A DNA stretch of 64,000 bases from assembly GCA_034428935.1 (NCBI GenBank), contig DAOUHB010000070.1, positions 1-64,000 of the forward strand, in the 5' to 3' direction. This document shows, one piece after another, positions 33,438 through 41,687 of this stretch. Within the stretch, counting starts at the first letter, position 1, and the number at the start of each line of letters is the position of its first letter. Below the pieces are notes generated by a model. It did no database searches. It saw only the letters and a program-made list of their open reading frames with translations, and was not told the origin of the DNA. The DNA is from JAAYZQ01 sp034428935 (lineage in GTDB: Bacteria; Chloroflexota; Anaerolineae; JAAYZQ01). Both the position numbers and the translations under genes were made by a program.

Positions 33438-34698
33438 TGGCCGGCTCTTGCGCCTGCTCAACGGGCAGGGTAAAAACAAAGCGGCTGCCCACGTTCTCCG
33501 GGCCGGGCTCCACCCAGATACGGCCGCCGTGGGCCTGGACCACCTGGCGGCAGAAGTAGAGGCCCAGCCCCAGGCCATCGCGCCTGGACCTGGCACCGGG
33601 CAATCGGACAAAGCGCTCAAAGATCCTGTGGCGCTGCTCGGAAGGTATTCCGGGTCCGGTGTCGGTGACGCTGACCTGCACCTCACCATTCACGGGCAAG
33701 GCCGCGATGAGGATCTGGCCGCCACTGGGTGTATACGAGATGGCATTTTCCAGCAGGTTGTCCAGGACGCGCTGCAATTGTGCCGGGTCGCCCTGGGGGG
33801 CGGGCAGATTGGGGGGTACCTGGATCTGAAGATCGACGTTGGAGCCCCGGGCCATGGCCCACGAACACTCGACGGCATTCTCTACGAGGCCGCCAATGTT
33901 CAGTGGCCGGTGGCCCAGCTCTTCCTTGGTCGCCTCGCGTTTCGCCGTCTCCAGCAGGCACTCCGAGAGGTCAGTGAGGCGCTGCGTGCTGCGCTGGGAA
34001 ATCTCCAGGAGCTGAAACACGGCCGGTGGGGTGTCGTGCGGCAGCGAGTGGCGCAACATGTCCAGGCAGCCGTTGATGACCGTCAGGGGAGTGCGCAGAT
34101 CGTGAACCACGAGCTCCAGCGTCTCCTTGTGCACGCGGGCCATCTCGGCCAGACGCTCCGCCTCGCCGGTAACCATCTCCAGGCGCTGTGCCAGCCCGCG
34201 CTCTTCCTGGACGACGGTGGTGCGTGCCACATCCGCTTCCTGCAGGCGGTCGCTGAGGATGCTCAGCATGGCGCGATAGATTCCCGGGTAGGCCGCGGTC
34301 AGGTGAGGAAAGTCGGGGGCTGCGATGTGCAGCAGGGCAGTGTCATCCATGGCGACGAGGGTCGCGGAGCGCGGCTGCTGTGCCACCAGGCTCATCTCGC
34401 CCAGGATCTCGCCCGGCCCCCGGTAGCCAAGTAGCACGGGGTGCCCATCCTGGACCTCCTTCAGGACCGCCACCCGGCCGCTGTGGACGATGTACAGCGC
34501 ATCAGGAGCGTCGCCTTCGTGGCAGATGACGGTTCCTGCGGGGTATTGATCGAGGTGGGCCGAGGCGAGCAGGGCGACTCGTTCTTCCTCTTCGATGCGG
34601 TCGAGAAACGGCGCGGCCGCCGGGGTTGACGGGCCCGCCGGATCTCTTTCCGGCGCCTCCTGGCCGGGCACGCGTGGTACGTTGCCTTCTTCCAGCAT
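33430..34698 (-). CDS. Histidine kinase with N-terminal cyclic-nucleotide-binding domain
   Basis: Soluble kinase of 422 aa. Residues about 30-150 are a cNMP-binding domain: YPAGTVICHEGDAPDALYIV, then GRVAVLKEV, then the phosphate-binding cassette region GEILGEMSLVAQQPRSATLVA. HisKA follows near 200 (LELVVHDLRTPLTVINGCLD) and HATPase_c near 290-420 (NLLENAISYTPSGGQ, DGLGLGLYFCRQV). The Glu and Arg of the cassette match cAMP/cGMP binders (GEMSL...RSA). No transmembrane part. It is coupled to the phosphatase gene downstream, with a clear promoter at 34744-34772. Confidence 0.88.
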   Translation of the reverse strand: MLEEGNVPRVPGQEAPERDPAGPSTPAAAPFLDRIEEEERVALLASAHLDQYPAGTVICHEGDAPDALYIVHSGRVAVLKEVQDGHPVLLGYRGPGEILGEMSLVAQQPRSATLVAMDDTALLHIAAPDFPHLTAAYPGIYRAMLSILSDRLQEADVARTTVVQEERGLAQRLEMVTGEAERLAEMARVHKETLELVVHDLRTPLTVINGCLDMLRHSLPHDTPPAVFQLLEISQRSTQRLTDLSECLLETAKREATKEELGHRPLNIGGLVENAVECSWAMARGSNVDLQIQVPPNLPAPQGDPAQLQRVLDNLLENAISYTPSGGQILIAALPVNGEVQVSVTDTGPGIPSEQRHRIFERFVRLPGARSRRDGLGLGLYFCRQVVQAHGGRIWVEPGPENVGSRFVFTLPVEQAQEPANA

Positions 34699-34743
34699 TG
34701 CTAGCCTCCCTGGTCCGGCAAAAGAGCGGTCCTGCCTGTTCCC

Positions 34744-34772
34744 AGTTTACACCGGTTGCCCGTCTCTGTCAA
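34744..34772 (-). promoter_or_regulatory. Promoter of the cNMP kinase operon
   Basis: Minus strand: TTGACA (34767-34772), a 17-bp spacer and TAAACT (34744-34749), 46 bp before the ATG at 34698. Confidence 0.6.
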
Positions 34773-34857
34773 GCTTTTCACAACCTCGATATGGCCGCCT
34801 GGCGCCAAGCGCGCCCGGCCTCATCTCCTCTTGCCCAGAGTTCCGCGGCGGCCGCTG

Positions 34858-34886
34858 TTGCAGCCGGCGATGACCTGTGGTAAGAT
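34858..34886 (+). promoter_or_regulatory. Promoter of the NAD synthetase-kinase-ANTAR operon
   Basis: TTGCAG (34858-34863), a 17-bp spacer ending TGTGG, and TAAGAT (34881-34886). The TGTGG before the -10 makes it an extended -10 promoter. The ATG at 34928 follows after about 35 nt. Confidence 0.55.
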
Positions 34887-34927
34887 ACACCATCCGTCGC
34901 CTGCTGGCGACGCAAGGGGGTTTGTGG

Positions 34928-36682
34928 ATGACGAGCGTACGCATCGCCCTGGCCCAGATCAACACTACCGTGGGAGACCTGGCCGGCAACGAGAGCAAGA
35001 TCGTCGGCGCCATCAGCCGCGCCCGGGACCTGGGGGCCGACCTGGTGGCCCTGCCCGAGCTGGCGGTTACCGGCTACCCGCCCGAGGATTTGCTCCTCAA
35101 ACCCGGTTTTGTGGCTGCCAACCAGGCCTCTCTCCAGCGCATCGCCCGGGCAGCCGCGGGCACGACGGCCGTCGTCGGCTTTTGCCATCGCGACGACGAC
35201 CTGTACAACGCCGCCGCGGTGCTTCACGCGGGCCGTGTCGCTGCCGTCTACCACAAGGCCCACCTGCCCACCTATGCCGTCTTTGACGAGGACCGCTATT
35301 TTCGCGCCGGTCACGAGCCATTGGTGGTCTCGGCGGGCGAGGCTGCGCTGCAGTTCGGGGTGAACATCTGCGAGGACATCTGGGTGCCGGCCGGGCCCAC
35401 CGAGGTCCAGGCGCTGGCCGGCGCCCAGCTTGTGGTCAACATCTCGGCTTCGCCCTACCACGCCGGCAAGGGCGCGGCGCGGGAGCGCATGCTCGCCACG
35501 CGGGCGGCCGATAACATCGTCTACGTCGCCTTTTGCAACCTGGTGGGCGGGCAGGACGAGCTGGTGTTCGATGGCGGCAGCGTCATTTTCGATCCCCAGG
35601 GCGAGGTCGTGGCCCGCGGCCGGCAGTTTGCGGAGGATCTGGTGGTCGCCGACCTGGACCTGGCGACCGTCTTTCGCCAGCGACTCCACGATCCTCGCCT
35701 GCGCCGGGAGCGCGCCGGCGGGGAGGCCGGCTCCGTTCGACGCGCCGAGCTGCCGGGCGCCTGGACGCCTGGCGAGCGCCCGGCGGCGCCCGCAGCCATC
35801 GAGGAGCGGCTGGCGCCCGTCGCCGAGGTCTTCCAGGCCCTGGTGCTGGGCACCGGCGATTACGTGCGCAAGAACGGCTTTCGCCAGGCCGTCCTGGGCC
35901 TCTCGGGCGGCATCGATTCGTCTCTCACCGCGGCCATCGCCGTTGCGGCCCTGGGGCCCGAAAGCGTCACCGGCGTCTCGATGCCGTCGCGCTACACCTC
36001 CGAGATGAGCCGCGAGGATGCCGCGGCCGTGGCCGAGAACCTGGGCATGCCCTACCTGACGGTGCCCATCGACGGCGCGTTCCAGGCCACGCTGGAGGCG
36101 CTGGCCGGGCCCTTTGCCGGTCGGGAGCCGGACGTCACCGAGGAGAATTTGCAGGCGCGCATCCGGGGCAACATCCTCATGGCCCTCTCCAACAAGTTTG
36201 GCTGGCTGGTGCTGACCACAGGCAACAAGAGCGAGATGAGCGTGGGCTACAGCACCCTGTACGGCGACATGGCCGGCGGTTTCGCCGTGATCAAGGATGT
36301 CCCCAAGATGCTGGTCTACGAGCTGGCGGAGCACGTGAATGCCACAGCCGGCCGTGAGGTAATTCCCAGGCGCGTCATGGAGCGGGCGCCCACGGCCGAG
36401 TTGCGGCCCAACCAGACGGACCAGGATAGCCTGCCGCCTTACGAGGTGCTGGATCCCATCCTGGAGGCCTACGTCGAGGAGGATCGTTCCCTGGACGAGA
36501 TCGCGGCCCTCGGCTTTGAGCGGGCTACCGTGGCCGAGGTGCTGCGCATGGTGGATCGCGCCGAGTACAAGCGCCGCCAGGCGCCGCCCGGCGTGCGCAT
36601 CACCGAGCGGGCCCTGGGCAAGGACCGCCGCCTGCCCATCACCAACCGCTACCGCGAGCCAGGAACGAAGCGATCGCAATGA
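34928..36682 (+). CDS. nadE: Glutamine-dependent NAD+ synthetase
   Basis: Two-domain enzyme of 584 aa making NAD+ from deamido-NAD+, ATP and glutamine. The N-terminal nitrilase-type glutaminase has its Glu-Lys-Cys triad in LPELAVTGYPPEDLL, VYHKAHLPTY and GVNICEDIW. The C-terminal synthetase has the PP-loop LGLSGGIDSSLTA, TTGNKSEMSVGY and YSTLYGDMAGGFAVIKDV. The ATG at 34928 lies after AAGGGGG; a 17-codon upstream extension would overlap the -10 box. The stop overlaps the next gene's start in an ATGA arrangement, coupling NAD synthesis to a sensor kinase. Both this enzyme and the glutamate synthase downstream consume glutamine. Confidence 0.95.
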   Translation: MTSVRIALAQINTTVGDLAGNESKIVGAISRARDLGADLVALPELAVTGYPPEDLLLKPGFVAANQASLQRIARAAAGTTAVVGFCHRDDDLYNAAAVLHAGRVAAVYHKAHLPTYAVFDEDRYFRAGHEPLVVSAGEAALQFGVNICEDIWVPAGPTEVQALAGAQLVVNISASPYHAGKGAARERMLATRAADNIVYVAFCNLVGGQDELVFDGGSVIFDPQGEVVARGRQFAEDLVVADLDLATVFRQRLHDPRLRRERAGGEAGSVRRAELPGAWTPGERPAAPAAIEERLAPVAEVFQALVLGTGDYVRKNGFRQAVLGLSGGIDSSLTAAIAVAALGPESVTGVSMPSRYTSEMSREDAAAVAENLGMPYLTVPIDGAFQATLEALAGPFAGREPDVTEENLQARIRGNILMALSNKFGWLVLTTGNKSEMSVGYSTLYGDMAGGFAVIKDVPKMLVYELAEHVNATAGREVIPRRVMERAPTAELRPNQTDQDSLPPYEVLDPILEAYVEEDRSLDEIAALGFERATVAEVLRMVDRAEYKRRQAPPGVRITERALGKDRRLPITNRYREPGTKRSQ

Positions 36683-38331
36683 GCAGCGTGCAAAAGCGCC
36701 TCGAACACGAGGTCCGGCAGAAGACGGCCCAGTTGACGGCCCTGCGCGAGATCGGGCGGGCCATCAACGCCGCCTGGGAGCTGCAGGCCACCCTCGAGCT
36801 CATCACCCGGCGCACGGCCGGGGTGATGGGCATGGACTCTTGCTCCATCTACCTCCTGGACCGCGACGGGGAGCGCCTGGTCTTGCAGGCCACCACGGGG
36901 CTGGCCGCGGGGGCGGTGGGCCAGGCATTCCTGCGCCTGGGCGAAGGGCTCACCGGCTGGGCCGCCCGGGCCGGAGAGCCGGTGGCCGTGGCCGATGCCG
37001 GGAGCGATCCGCGTTTCAAGTTTCTGCCCGAGACGGAAGAGTTCCGCTTCCAGTCGCTCCTGGCCGTGCCCCTGGTCAACCAGGGCCGCGTCATCGGGGC
37101 CATGAACGTCCAGACGCGGGTCTACCACGACTTTGAGCCCGACGAGATCGAGCTGCTGAGCCTCATCGGCGACCTGGCCGCCGGCGCCCTGGAAAAGGCG
37201 CTGCTCTACGAGGGCATGCAGCGCCAGATCGCTGAATTGTCGGCCCTGGCCGAGCTGAGCGAGACCATCGTCTCGCCCCGTTACCTGGACGAGATGCTGG
37301 AGGTGGTGGTCGACATGGCCGCCCGGGTGATGCATGCCCGGCTCTGCTCGCTGCTGCTCCTGGACGAGACCACCGACGAGCTGGTGGTGCGGGCCACCAA
37401 GCGCGGCAGCGCCGCCTACCGCGACAAGCCGCGGCTGCGGGTGGGCGAGGGGATCGTCGGCCTGGTAGCCCGGACCGGCCGGCCCCTGTCCGTTCTCGAC
37501 GTCACGGCCGATCCCCGCTATCGCCACGCCGGCATCGCCCGCCAGGAGGGCCTTTGCTCCCTGCTCTCCGTGCCGCTGGCCGTCCGCGAGCGCGTCATCG
37601 GCGTTTTGAACTGCTATACCGGCGAGCCCCATCGCTTCAGCGACGAGGAGGTGACGCTCTTTTCCACCCTGGCCAACCAGACGGCCCTGGCCATCGAAAA
37701 TGCCCGGCTAGTGACCAATGCCGCCGTGGTCCGTGAGATGCACCACCGCATCAAGAACAACCTGCAGAACGTGGCCATGCTGCTACGCCTGCAGATGAGC
37801 GCCGAGGGCGGGCTTTCGCCCCGGCAGGTCCTCCAGGACAGCATCAACCGCATCCTGAGCATCGCGGCCGTGCACGAGGTACTGTCGCAGCGCGGGCTGC
37901 GCCTGGTCGAGATCACGGATGTGCTGCAGCGGGTGGGCCGGGCCGTGGCCCAGAACATGGGCCGCCCCGGCCTTCAAGTTGACGTAACAGTGGAGGGCGA
38001 CCAGGTCTCGCTTCCCTCCCAGGCAGCCACGTCGCTGGCCCTGGTGGTCAACGAGCTGCTGCAGAACGCCCTCGAGCATGCCTTCGTGGGGCGCAGCCGG
38101 GGGCGGGTCGCCATTTCGGTGCGGAGGCTGCCCGGCGAGCTGCAGATCGAGGTCCGCGACGACGGGGTCGGCGTGTCGGGCAGCCTGGGCCGCCAGCTCG
38201 GCCTGGAGATCGTCGAGACCCTCGTCCGCGAGGACCTGGGTGGCGACTGGTCCATGGCCGCCGAGGCGGGCACCGTGGCCCGCATAGCCGTTCCCCTCGC
38301 CCACGAGAGCGGCGCCGGCCCCCAGCCGTGA
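36679..38331 (+). CDS. Histidine kinase, two GAF domains and HisKA_2 (PdtaS-like)
   Basis: Soluble kinase of 550 aa. After a short helix there are two GAF domains (about 15-175: LREIGRAINAAWELQATLEL to GALEKALLYEG; about 185-345: LAELSETIVSPRYLDEMLEV to AIENARLV). HisKA_2 follows with the phospho-His in REMHHRIKNNLQNVAMLLRL, then HATPase_c (LALVVNELLQNALEHAF, IEVRDDGVGV). This kinase type commonly pairs with ANTAR response regulators, as PdtaS with PdtaR in mycobacteria, and the next gene encodes one. The start codon overlaps the NAD synthetase stop. No membrane segment, so the signal is intracellular. Confidence 0.9.
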   Translation: MSSVQKRLEHEVRQKTAQLTALREIGRAINAAWELQATLELITRRTAGVMGMDSCSIYLLDRDGERLVLQATTGLAAGAVGQAFLRLGEGLTGWAARAGEPVAVADAGSDPRFKFLPETEEFRFQSLLAVPLVNQGRVIGAMNVQTRVYHDFEPDEIELLSLIGDLAAGALEKALLYEGMQRQIAELSALAELSETIVSPRYLDEMLEVVVDMAARVMHARLCSLLLLDETTDELVVRATKRGSAAYRDKPRLRVGEGIVGLVARTGRPLSVLDVTADPRYRHAGIARQEGLCSLLSVPLAVRERVIGVLNCYTGEPHRFSDEEVTLFSTLANQTALAIENARLVTNAAVVREMHHRIKNNLQNVAMLLRLQMSAEGGLSPRQVLQDSINRILSIAAVHEVLSQRGLRLVEITDVLQRVGRAVAQNMGRPGLQVDVTVEGDQVSLPSQAATSLALVVNELLQNALEHAFVGRSRGRVAISVRRLPGELQIEVRDDGVGVSGSLGRQLGLEIVETLVREDLGGDWSMAAEAGTVARIAVPLAHESGAGPQP

Positions 38332-38378
38332 CGCCGGTGCCGGGGTGCAATGCCCATCTATCACTCAAGGAGACCGGA

Positions 38379-38951
38379 ATGCGCATTCTCATCGCCGACG
38401 ACGAAGCCCTGACCCGCATGGGCCTGCGGGCCATGCTGAAGGACATGGGCCACACGGTGGTCGGGGCCGCAGCCGACGGCGTGGCCGCGCTGCGCATGGC
38501 CTGCGAGAACCAACCCGACCTGGCCCTCCTGGACATCAAGATGCCGGGCATGGACGGCCTGGCCGTGGCGCAGGCCATTGCCGAGCGATGCCCTTTGCCC
38601 GTGGTGATGCTCAGTGCCTACAGCGAGCGCGATCTGGTGGAGCGCGCAGCCGCCACGGCCACGGTCCAGGCCTACCTGGTCAAGCCGGTGCGCGAGACCG
38701 ATCTGGGTCCGGTCCTGGATCTGGCGGCCAGCCGTTTTGCCGAGTGGACGGCCCTTCAGGCCGAGGCCGCCGGCCGGCAGCAGGCCCTGGAGGACCGCAA
38801 GCTCGTCGGCCGGGCCAAGGGGAGGCTCATGGAGTGCCAGGGCATGAGCGAGGCCCAAGCCTTTCTGGAAATCCAGGGCCGCGCCCGCCGCGCCCGCCTC
38901 ACCATGCGCCGGGTGGCCGAGGAGATCTTGGCGGACGAGGACCGGGCCTGA
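38379..38951 (+). CDS. ANTAR-domain response regulator (RNA-binding antiterminator, PdtaR-like)
   Basis: Protein of 190 aa. Residues 1-120 are a receiver (IADDEALTR, LALLDIKMPGMDG, YLVKPV). A coiled stretch leads to an ANTAR domain at about 130-185: LVGRAKGRLMECQGMSEAQAF, then RRARLTMRRVAEEILADE. ANTAR proteins bind paired hairpins in nascent mRNA and stop terminator formation, typically for nitrogen-metabolism genes (NasR, AmiR, EutV). The next 165 bp hold a promoter, two hairpins and a terminator ahead of glutamate synthase, so its target is probably immediately downstream. ATG at 38379 has CAAGGAGA upstream. Confidence 0.92.
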   Translation: MRILIADDEALTRMGLRAMLKDMGHTVVGAAADGVAALRMACENQPDLALLDIKMPGMDGLAVAQAIAERCPLPVVMLSAYSERDLVERAAATATVQAYLVKPVRETDLGPVLDLAASRFAEWTALQAEAAGRQQALEDRKLVGRAKGRLMECQGMSEAQAFLEIQGRARRARLTMRRVAEEILADEDRA

Positions 38952-38973
38952 TGGCGTGCGCGGGATCGCGCAT

Positions 38974-39002
38974 TTGACTTTTGCCGCGAACCGTGGTATA
39001 AG
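38974..39002 (+). promoter_or_regulatory. Promoter of the glutamate synthase leader
   Basis: TTGACT (38974-38979), a 17-bp spacer ending GTGG, and TATAAG (38997-39002). The transcript would start near 39008, at the base of the first leader hairpin. Confidence 0.7.
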
Positions 39003-39006
39003 AGGC

Positions 39007-39055
39007 CCGTGATCCACAGCGGGTCACGGAAAGAAATATTCGGGCCGCGAAGCCC
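39007..39055 (+). promoter_or_regulatory. Two-hairpin leader, candidate ANTAR target / antiterminator
   Basis: Hairpin 1: CCGTGATCC (39007-39015) pairs with GGGTCACGG (39021-39029) around ACAGC, which has A at position 1 and G at position 4 as in ANTAR target loops. An A-rich linker follows. Hairpin 2: GGGC (39042-39045) pairs with GCCC (39052-39055) around the six-base loop CGCGAA, which keeps G4 but not A1. Hairpin 2 uses bases 39050-39055 that also form the 5' arm of the terminator, so the two are mutually exclusive. Confidence 0.55.
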
Positions 39056-39096
39056 TTGGACAGGAACCGAACCGGTTCCCGTGCAAGGGCTTTTTT
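39050..39096 (+). terminator. Leader intrinsic terminator (attenuator) before glutamate synthase
   Basis: AAGCCCTTG (39050-39058) pairs with CAAGGGCTT (39084-39092), and inside it GGAACC (39063-39068) pairs with GGTTCC (39074-39079). The stem totals about 17 bp with two mismatches and is followed by TTTTTT at 39091-39096. It lies 20 bp before the start codon at 39117, in the position of a transcriptional attenuator. Confidence 0.85.
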
Positions 39097-39116
39097 CTTT
39101 TTGGCCTGGAGGAGAG

Positions 39117-41651
39117 ATGACAGATCGCTATCACATCGTGACGAGCCCGGCGCCGCCGGCCTTTGCCTACCCGGCCAAGTTCCGCCTGGGTGAGGGGGAC
39201 GACTATATCAAGTACGGCCATGCCCCCTTCGAGCAGGGCCGGCGCGGCGGAGACGCCCACTGGACGCCCGAGATCATCACCCAGACCTGGTACCAGGCCG
39301 AGACCGGCCGCGTCCCCATCTCGGGGGCCGGGTACGGCGGCGCATTTGCCGGGGAGGGGTTTGACGCCATCTGGCTCGACATGTCCGAGATCGTGCGCCC
39401 CACGCGTGACGGCATCCACGGCCGGGAGAGCATCTCCACGGCCGTGCTTCTCGGCCGGCGCCTGCCGGCGCTGCGATTCGACGGCGAGGGCCGGCTGCTC
39501 TCGGTCCTGCCGCCCCAGCTCGAGCTCCCGCTGCCCGTCATCCTCGATCCCCTGCCCCAGGACCTGCCCGGAGAGGGCGCCCGCCTGGCAACCGTTCGCG
39601 CCGCCGCCCGCCTGGGCACGCAGGCTCTGCTCCGCCCGGGCGAGTGGAGCGCGTCCATGGGTGGCCTGGAGGGCAGCCTGGCGCCCCTCCTCGGCCTGGG
39701 CGACGAGCCCACGGCGGGCTGGATGCGGGCCGCGCGGCTCATCGAAGTCGAGGTCAAGCCCGGCGACAAGGTCCAGGCGGCCCTGGCCCTGGTCGACTGG
39801 GCGCGGGCCACCAACCCGAGGGCCGTCGTCGGCTTGCGGCTGCCCCTGCGCCCCGGCATCACCGCCAGCATCGAGTGCCTGGCCGTCTCGGGCGCTGGCC
39901 TGGTCCACCTGTATGCCGACGAGAGCGGCTGGGAGCTGGAGGGCAAGGAGCCACGCTTCCTGGCTGATGCCCTCCTGGAGATCCACGAGCACCTGGTTGC
40001 CGCCGGCCTGCGCGACCAGATCTCGCTCGTCGTCAGCGGTGGCATCGCCGCCGCCGAGCACCTGCCCAAGGCCATGGCCTGCGGCGCCGACGCCGTGGCC
40101 GTCGACTATGTCCTCCAGGTGGCCCTGGGCTGCGCCCTGTGGGCCGACGTTCGCTATCCCTGCCCCGTGGAGGACCAGGAGACGGACCCCGACTGGGGGA
40201 CGCAGCGCATCGTCAACCTCATGGCCGCCTGGCGCGATCAACTGCTGGAGGTGCTGGGTGCCATGGGCATGCGCGACGTGCGGCGCCTGCGGGGTGAGCT
40301 GGGACGGACGATCTTTCAGGCCCGCGAAGAGGCGACCTTTCGGGCGCTCTTTGGCCGCGTCGCGGGCGACGGCTTGACCGTCGCCCCGGCCGAGCCCGGT
40401 GATGGCGAGCTGGAGGGCGACCTGCGGTGGCCCGCCGAGCTGCTGCTGTCCACCGCCGAGCAGGCCCGCACCGGACTGCCGCCCGTCTCGGGCCTGGAGC
40501 ACCGCACCGGCCGCTCGGGGGGCGGCTTCGACCGCCTGCGCTTTGCCTTCGAGCTGGAGTCCCGGGAGGTCGAGGTCCCCCGCGAGCCGGTGCCGGCTTC
40601 CGAACCTCGCCTGGCCCTGGACCTCAACCGCCGAGACCCCGGCCGGCCGCGCATCCGGCTGCCCCATCCCTGGTACGGTGCGGGCATGTCCTTCGGCTCG
40701 GTGAGCCTGGAGACCATGATCGCCCGGGCGTGGGCGGCCCAGTACTGGGATTCCTTTACCTGCACGGGCGAGGGCGGCTATCCCGACGAGCTGCTTCCCT
40801 ATGCCGACCACGTCATCACCCAGATCGCCACCGGCCTCTTTGGGGTGCGCGAGGACACCATCCGGCGGGCGCGCATCGTCGAGTTCAAGTATGCCCAGGG
40901 GGCCAAGCCCGGGCTGGGGGGCCACTTGCTGGGCAGCAAGAACACACCCGGCGTCGCACTCATGCGCGAGGCGGTGCAGGGCACCAGCCTCTTCTCGCCC
41001 TTTCCCTTCCACAGCGTCTATTCCGTCGAAGACCACAAGAAGCACGTCGACTGGGTAAGGACCGTCAACCCCCGGGCCTTGATCTCGGTCAAGGTTTCGA
41101 CGCCCACCGACGTGGACATGGTGGCCGTCGGCTGCTACCATGCCGGGGCCCACATCTTCCACCTGGACGGCGCCTATGGCGGCACGGGGGCGGCGCCCGA
41201 GATCGCCAAGAAGAATATTGCCATGCCCCTGGAGTATGCCATCCCGCGGGTCCACCGCTTCCTGGAGCAGGAGGGCATCCGCGACGAGATGGTGCTCATG
41301 GCCTCCGGCGGGGTACGGACGGCCTACGACGTGGCCAAGGCCATCGCCCTGGGGGCCGATGGCTGCATCGTGGGCACGGCCGAGCTGGTGGCCCTGGGCT
41401 GCATGCGCCTGGGCACCTGCGAGCGAGAGCGGGGCTGCCCCTTTGGCATCGCCACCACCGACCGGGAGCTGGCCAAACAGATCGAGCCCCTGGAGGCCGG
41501 GCGCCGCATCGCCAACCTTTACCAATCGTGGCGCATCCAATTGGCGCACATCCTGGACCGCCTGGGCCTGGCGAGCGTGGGCGAACTGCGGGGACGCACC
41601 GATCTCCTGGTCTACCTGGACCCGGCGGCCGGAAACGGCAGAGGACACTGA
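39117..41651 (+). CDS. Glutamate synthase, FMN-domain subunit with internal duplication
   Basis: Protein of 844 aa. The C-terminal half (about 450-830) is a glutamate-synthase FMN/TIM-barrel domain: GYPDELLPYADHVITQIATG, QGAKPGLGGHLLGSKNTP, HLDGAYGGTGAAPEIAKKNI, SGGVRTAYDVAKAIALGADG, then the cluster motif CMRLGTCERERGCPFGIAT. The N-terminal half (about 50-430) looks like a worn copy: VSGGIAAAEHLPKAMACGAD and RIVNLMAAWRDQLLEVLGAM match SGGVRTAYDVAK and RIANLYQSWRIQLAHILDRL, but the three-cysteine cluster is absent. It would form glutamate from 2-oxoglutarate and ammonia supplied by the next gene's amidotransferase. No GltD-type reductase subunit is adjacent, so ferredoxin is a likely donor. 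GGAGGAGAG precedes the ATG. Confidence 0.85.
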   Translation: MTDRYHIVTSPAPPAFAYPAKFRLGEGDDYIKYGHAPFEQGRRGGDAHWTPEIITQTWYQAETGRVPISGAGYGGAFAGEGFDAIWLDMSEIVRPTRDGIHGRESISTAVLLGRRLPALRFDGEGRLLSVLPPQLELPLPVILDPLPQDLPGEGARLATVRAAARLGTQALLRPGEWSASMGGLEGSLAPLLGLGDEPTAGWMRAARLIEVEVKPGDKVQAALALVDWARATNPRAVVGLRLPLRPGITASIECLAVSGAGLVHLYADESGWELEGKEPRFLADALLEIHEHLVAAGLRDQISLVVSGGIAAAEHLPKAMACGADAVAVDYVLQVALGCALWADVRYPCPVEDQETDPDWGTQRIVNLMAAWRDQLLEVLGAMGMRDVRRLRGELGRTIFQAREEATFRALFGRVAGDGLTVAPAEPGDGELEGDLRWPAELLLSTAEQARTGLPPVSGLEHRTGRSGGGFDRLRFAFELESREVEVPREPVPASEPRLALDLNRRDPGRPRIRLPHPWYGAGMSFGSVSLETMIARAWAAQYWDSFTCTGEGGYPDELLPYADHVITQIATGLFGVREDTIRRARIVEFKYAQGAKPGLGGHLLGSKNTPGVALMREAVQGTSLFSPFPFHSVYSVEDHKKHVDWVRTVNPRALISVKVSTPTDVDMVAVGCYHAGAHIFHLDGAYGGTGAAPEIAKKNIAMPLEYAIPRVHRFLEQEGIRDEMVLMASGGVRTAYDVAKAIALGADGCIVGTAELVALGCMRLGTCERERGCPFGIATTDRELAKQIEPLEAGRRIANLYQSWRIQLAHILDRLGLASVGELRGRTDLLVYLDPAAGNGRGH

Positions 41652-41687
41652 ACCCCGGCCACGACATTGCTGAATGGGAGCAAGGAC

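Noticed and set aside
39009..39116. In-frame extension of the glutamate synthase gene through the leader, or a leader peptide from GTG 39009
   Set aside because: It would start at the predicted transcription start with no ribosome site and run through the terminator stem; the ATG at 39117 has a strong site and the normal protein start.
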